Shown: piece by piece, positions 63,301 through 64,000 of the stretch | Position numbering within the stretch: position 1 is the stretch's first letter | How the letters are laid out: the number at the start of each line of letters is the position of its first letter | Assembly: GCF_001270265.1 (NCBI RefSeq) | Contig: NZ_LGAP01000003.1 | Location: 1-64,000 of the forward strand | From: Ensifer adhaerens | GTDB lineage: Bacteria; Pseudomonadota; Alphaproteobacteria; Rhizobiales; Rhizobiaceae | Direction: 5' to 3' | DNA length: 64,000 nt | Program-made: the position numbers and the translations under genes | The notes under the pieces: generated by a model | Databases searched by the model: none | Told to the model about the DNA's origin: nothing | What the model saw: only the letters and a program-made list of their open reading frames with translations

Positions 63301-63530
63301 TCATGGCGGGCCTTGTGCCGATCCTGTGGAGCACGGGTGCCGGCTCGGAAATCATGCAGCGCATCGCCGTGCCGATGATCGGCGGCATGATCTCGTCGAC
63401 GATCCTGACGCTGGCGGTGATCCCGGCGATCTACGGGCTGGTCAAGGGATGGCGGCTACCGGCGGACGCAACCGCCCGGTCGGTCGCAACCGAGGTCGCG
63501 CAGGCGGCCCTGAAGGAGGCTGCCGAGTGA
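60354..63530 (+). CDS. cusA: CusA-like heavy-metal RND efflux pump
   Basis: Inner-membrane proton-driven transporter of 1058 residues. Twelve-helix RND layout, with ALAVIALA-type helices and the key charged helix GAMIDAAIVMIENAHKHLE (about 396-414). Heavy-metal RND motifs DVQVIVFTDYPGQAPQVVED and GVGWVYQYAL, and several methionines in the funnel region (LMYMPTTLPG, FMPNLNEGT), fit Cu(I)/Ag(I) export. ATG overlaps the CusB stop by 4 nt. No outer-membrane CusC gene lies downstream in the window. Confidence 0.95.
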   Translation: MIANVIAWSARNLVLIVVGAVLAIAAGIYSLRTLPLDAIPDLSDVQVIVFTDYPGQAPQVVEDQVTYPLTTSMLTVPRSRVVRGFSFFGVSFVYVIFEDGTDPYWARSRVLEYLNAASSRLPDGVSPSLGPDATGVGWVYQYALVAKELSLAELRSLQDWVVRFAASKSEGVAEVASVGGFVKQYSIVVDPARLKAQNVTLRQIADAVRASNRDVGGRTVEISEFEFMVRGRGYLRGIKDIENIVLIIEGGTPLRLGDVARVEIVPDERRGITELNGEGEVASGIVLQRFGANALTVIDNAKKSLDAIKDSLPAGTEIVPVYDRSELINAAIETLKGTLVEESIVVALVTIAFLLHVRSALVAIIMLPIGILMSFIAMHALGIGANIMSLGGIAIAIGAMIDAAIVMIENAHKHLERAPPDKSRTEVLIKAASEVGPALFFSLLIITVSFLPIFTLESQEGRLFGPLAFTKTFAMAAAALLSITLVPALMVVFVRGHIVPEHRNPLNRFLIWIYRPVISGVLRAKTVTILLAVIALAVTVWPARQIGSEFMPNLNEGTLMYMPTTLPGLSVTKAAELMQTQDRIIKSFPEVETVFGKAGRALTATDPAPTEMFETIITLKPKSEWRPGVTIDSLKQEMDKALQFPGVSNAWTMPIRARIDMLSTGIRTPVGVKVYGTDLKEMERIARDVETVLKTIPGTSSAYAERVIGGYYLDIVPDRIALGRYGLSIDDVQEVIGTALGSEVVTSTVEGRERYGVAVRYPRALRSDPQSIARDVQVALPGGGTVPLGEVAEVKLTRGATTIRTENGQLAAYVFVDIAGRDLGGYVGQAQQTVADSVKLPSGYSVAWSGQYEYLERAKARLAIVVPLTLALIFLLLYLNFKALAETLIVMLSLPFALVGGIWLMWWLGFNASVAVVVGFIALAGVAAETGVIMLIYLDQAWKERRSGCQAENRDLTRTDLHQAIMVGAVERVRPKMMTVVAIMAGLVPILWSTGAGSEIMQRIAVPMIGGMISSTILTLAVIPAIYGLVKGWRLPADATARSVATEVAQAALKEAAE

Positions 63531-63542
63531 AAGGAAGATGCC

Positions 63543-63662
63543 ATGATGAACGATATGATGGGCGGCGGCATGATGTGGGGCATGGGCCTCGCGGGTCTCA
63601 TCGGACTCGTACTGATCGCGCTCGTGATCGCGGCGCTCGTCAAGTACCTCTTCTTTCGCTGA
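63543..63662 (+). CDS. Met-rich single-helix micropeptide downstream of cusA
   Basis: A 39-residue frame with AAGGAAG 6-7 nt upstream of the ATG (63543). It reads MMNDMMGGGMMWGMGLAGLI and continues as one hydrophobic helix ending KYLFFR. Eight methionines in the first 14 residues suggest a soft-metal-binding head outside the helix. It starts 13 nt after cusA, so it is likely co-transcribed and could be a small accessory subunit of the pump. No family recognised by eye. Confidence 0.65.
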   Translation: MMNDMMGGGMMWGMGLAGLIGLVLIALVIAALVKYLFFR

Positions 63663-63766
63663 GGCGTCCGCCCGCGTCGCATAACGCAATGTTGACGCCC
63701 CGGCCCGGCGGGGTGACGCATCATGGCTTGAATTTGCGGGAATTCGGCGCGATCCTCTCTGGTGCC

Positions 63767-64000
63767 ATGAAGCACGTGTCGTTCCGACAGCTTGGCATCG
63801 TGTTCCTCGCGGTCCTGGTGGCTGCGGGGATGGGGCTGGCAATCGGCCAGGCGAGCGGCATGGCTGCCAAGATGGCGGTGATGTCCGAAATGGCAGCGTC
63901 GGATCACGGTGACTGCCAGGATTGCCCCGAGCAGCCCGCCGATAGCGCTATCAAGGCGATGGCTTGCGGCAATGTTTGCGCCGCTCCCGTGGTCGCGCCG
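63767..64000 (+). CDS. Exported Met/Cys-rich small protein (cut by window edge)
   Basis: The first 78 residues of a protein starting MKHVSFRQLGIVFLAVLVAA, a signal or anchor helix, then GMAAKMAVMSEMAASDHGDC and CPEQPADSAIKAMACGNVCA. The layout (N-terminal helix, Met cluster, CxxC-type pairs) matches the protein at 58040 and suggests metal binding. ATG at 63767; no strong ribosome site is visible. The end lies outside the window. Confidence 0.6.
   Translation, partial: MKHVSFRQLGIVFLAVLVAAGMGLAIGQASGMAAKMAVMSEMAASDHGDCQDCPEQPADSAIKAMACGNVCAAPVVAP

Noticed and set aside
1-64000. Insertion sequences, integrase genes, CRISPR arrays, replication origin
   Set aside because: No transposase or integrase motif, no regularly spaced repeats and no repABC-like genes were seen on either strand.

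Overview
The window looks like a plasmid or other secondary replicon of a Rhizobiales bacterium, most likely Rhizobiaceae (Rhizobium, Ensifer, Agrobacterium or Shinella group). The reasons are a high-GC coding style, a bioBFDAZ operon with BioR boxes, a thiO-S-G-E operon behind a TPP riboswitch, a RIME-type intergenic repeat, many ABC uptake systems, and a MntR/DtxR-type operator. No replication, conjugation or transposase gene is visible. Many broken genes suggest accessory DNA under active rearrangement.

Layout. 1-3400: thiamine operon on the minus strand (thiO, thiS, thiG, thiE) with a TPP riboswitch directly upstream of thiO; thiC and thiD are absent. 3627-9864: biotin block, with the regulator gene bioR, BioR boxes in front of bioR and bioB, and bioB-F-D-A-Z with every junction overlapping by 4 nt. 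9954-15400: a minus-strand peptide/nickel-type (family 5) ABC transporter with a truncated amidohydrolase at its downstream end. 15565-25824: an amidohydrolase region containing a TrzA/SsnA-like enzyme, a CodA/AtzC-like enzyme, a frameshifted third enzyme and a Tat-exported CodA-like enzyme. It also holds two paralogous FCD-GntR regulators, a CynX-type MFS permease and several gene remnants. Repeated GCATAC/GTATAC motifs lie in its promoters. The set looks like a decaying catabolic island for a nitrogenous cyclic compound, but the substrate is not readable from sequence.

26342-35670: two sugar ABC importers. One is CUT2-type with two permease domains fused into one 752-residue protein and a short single-domain ATPase. 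The other is CUT1-type, with an extra hydrophobic hairpin in both permeases. All three complete ABC operons in the window carry a stem-loop just after the binding-protein gene. 35772-46572: tRNA-Ala(CGC) and a tRNA-like fragment, then assorted genes (SAM hydrolase, HxlR-SCP2 regulator, DUF1326, AttH-like protein with a FtsX-type ABC exporter, a Pcm-like methyltransferase, adenylate cyclase-TPR).

46754-64000: metal and redox island. It contains a Zn/Cd/Pb P-type ATPase behind a MerR-type promoter with no merR gene nearby, a PCuAC copper chaperone, a ZIP permease coupled to a two-domain multicopper oxidase and divergent from an MntR-like regulator, an electrophile-response group (OYE reductase, pirin, isochorismatase-like hydrolase, two LysR regulators), and a CusBA efflux pump with small Cys/Met-rich accessory proteins. 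The ZIP-multicopper oxidase-MntR unit, with two matching palindromes between the divergent genes, is the best candidate for an under-described system: an oxidase-assisted metal import module.
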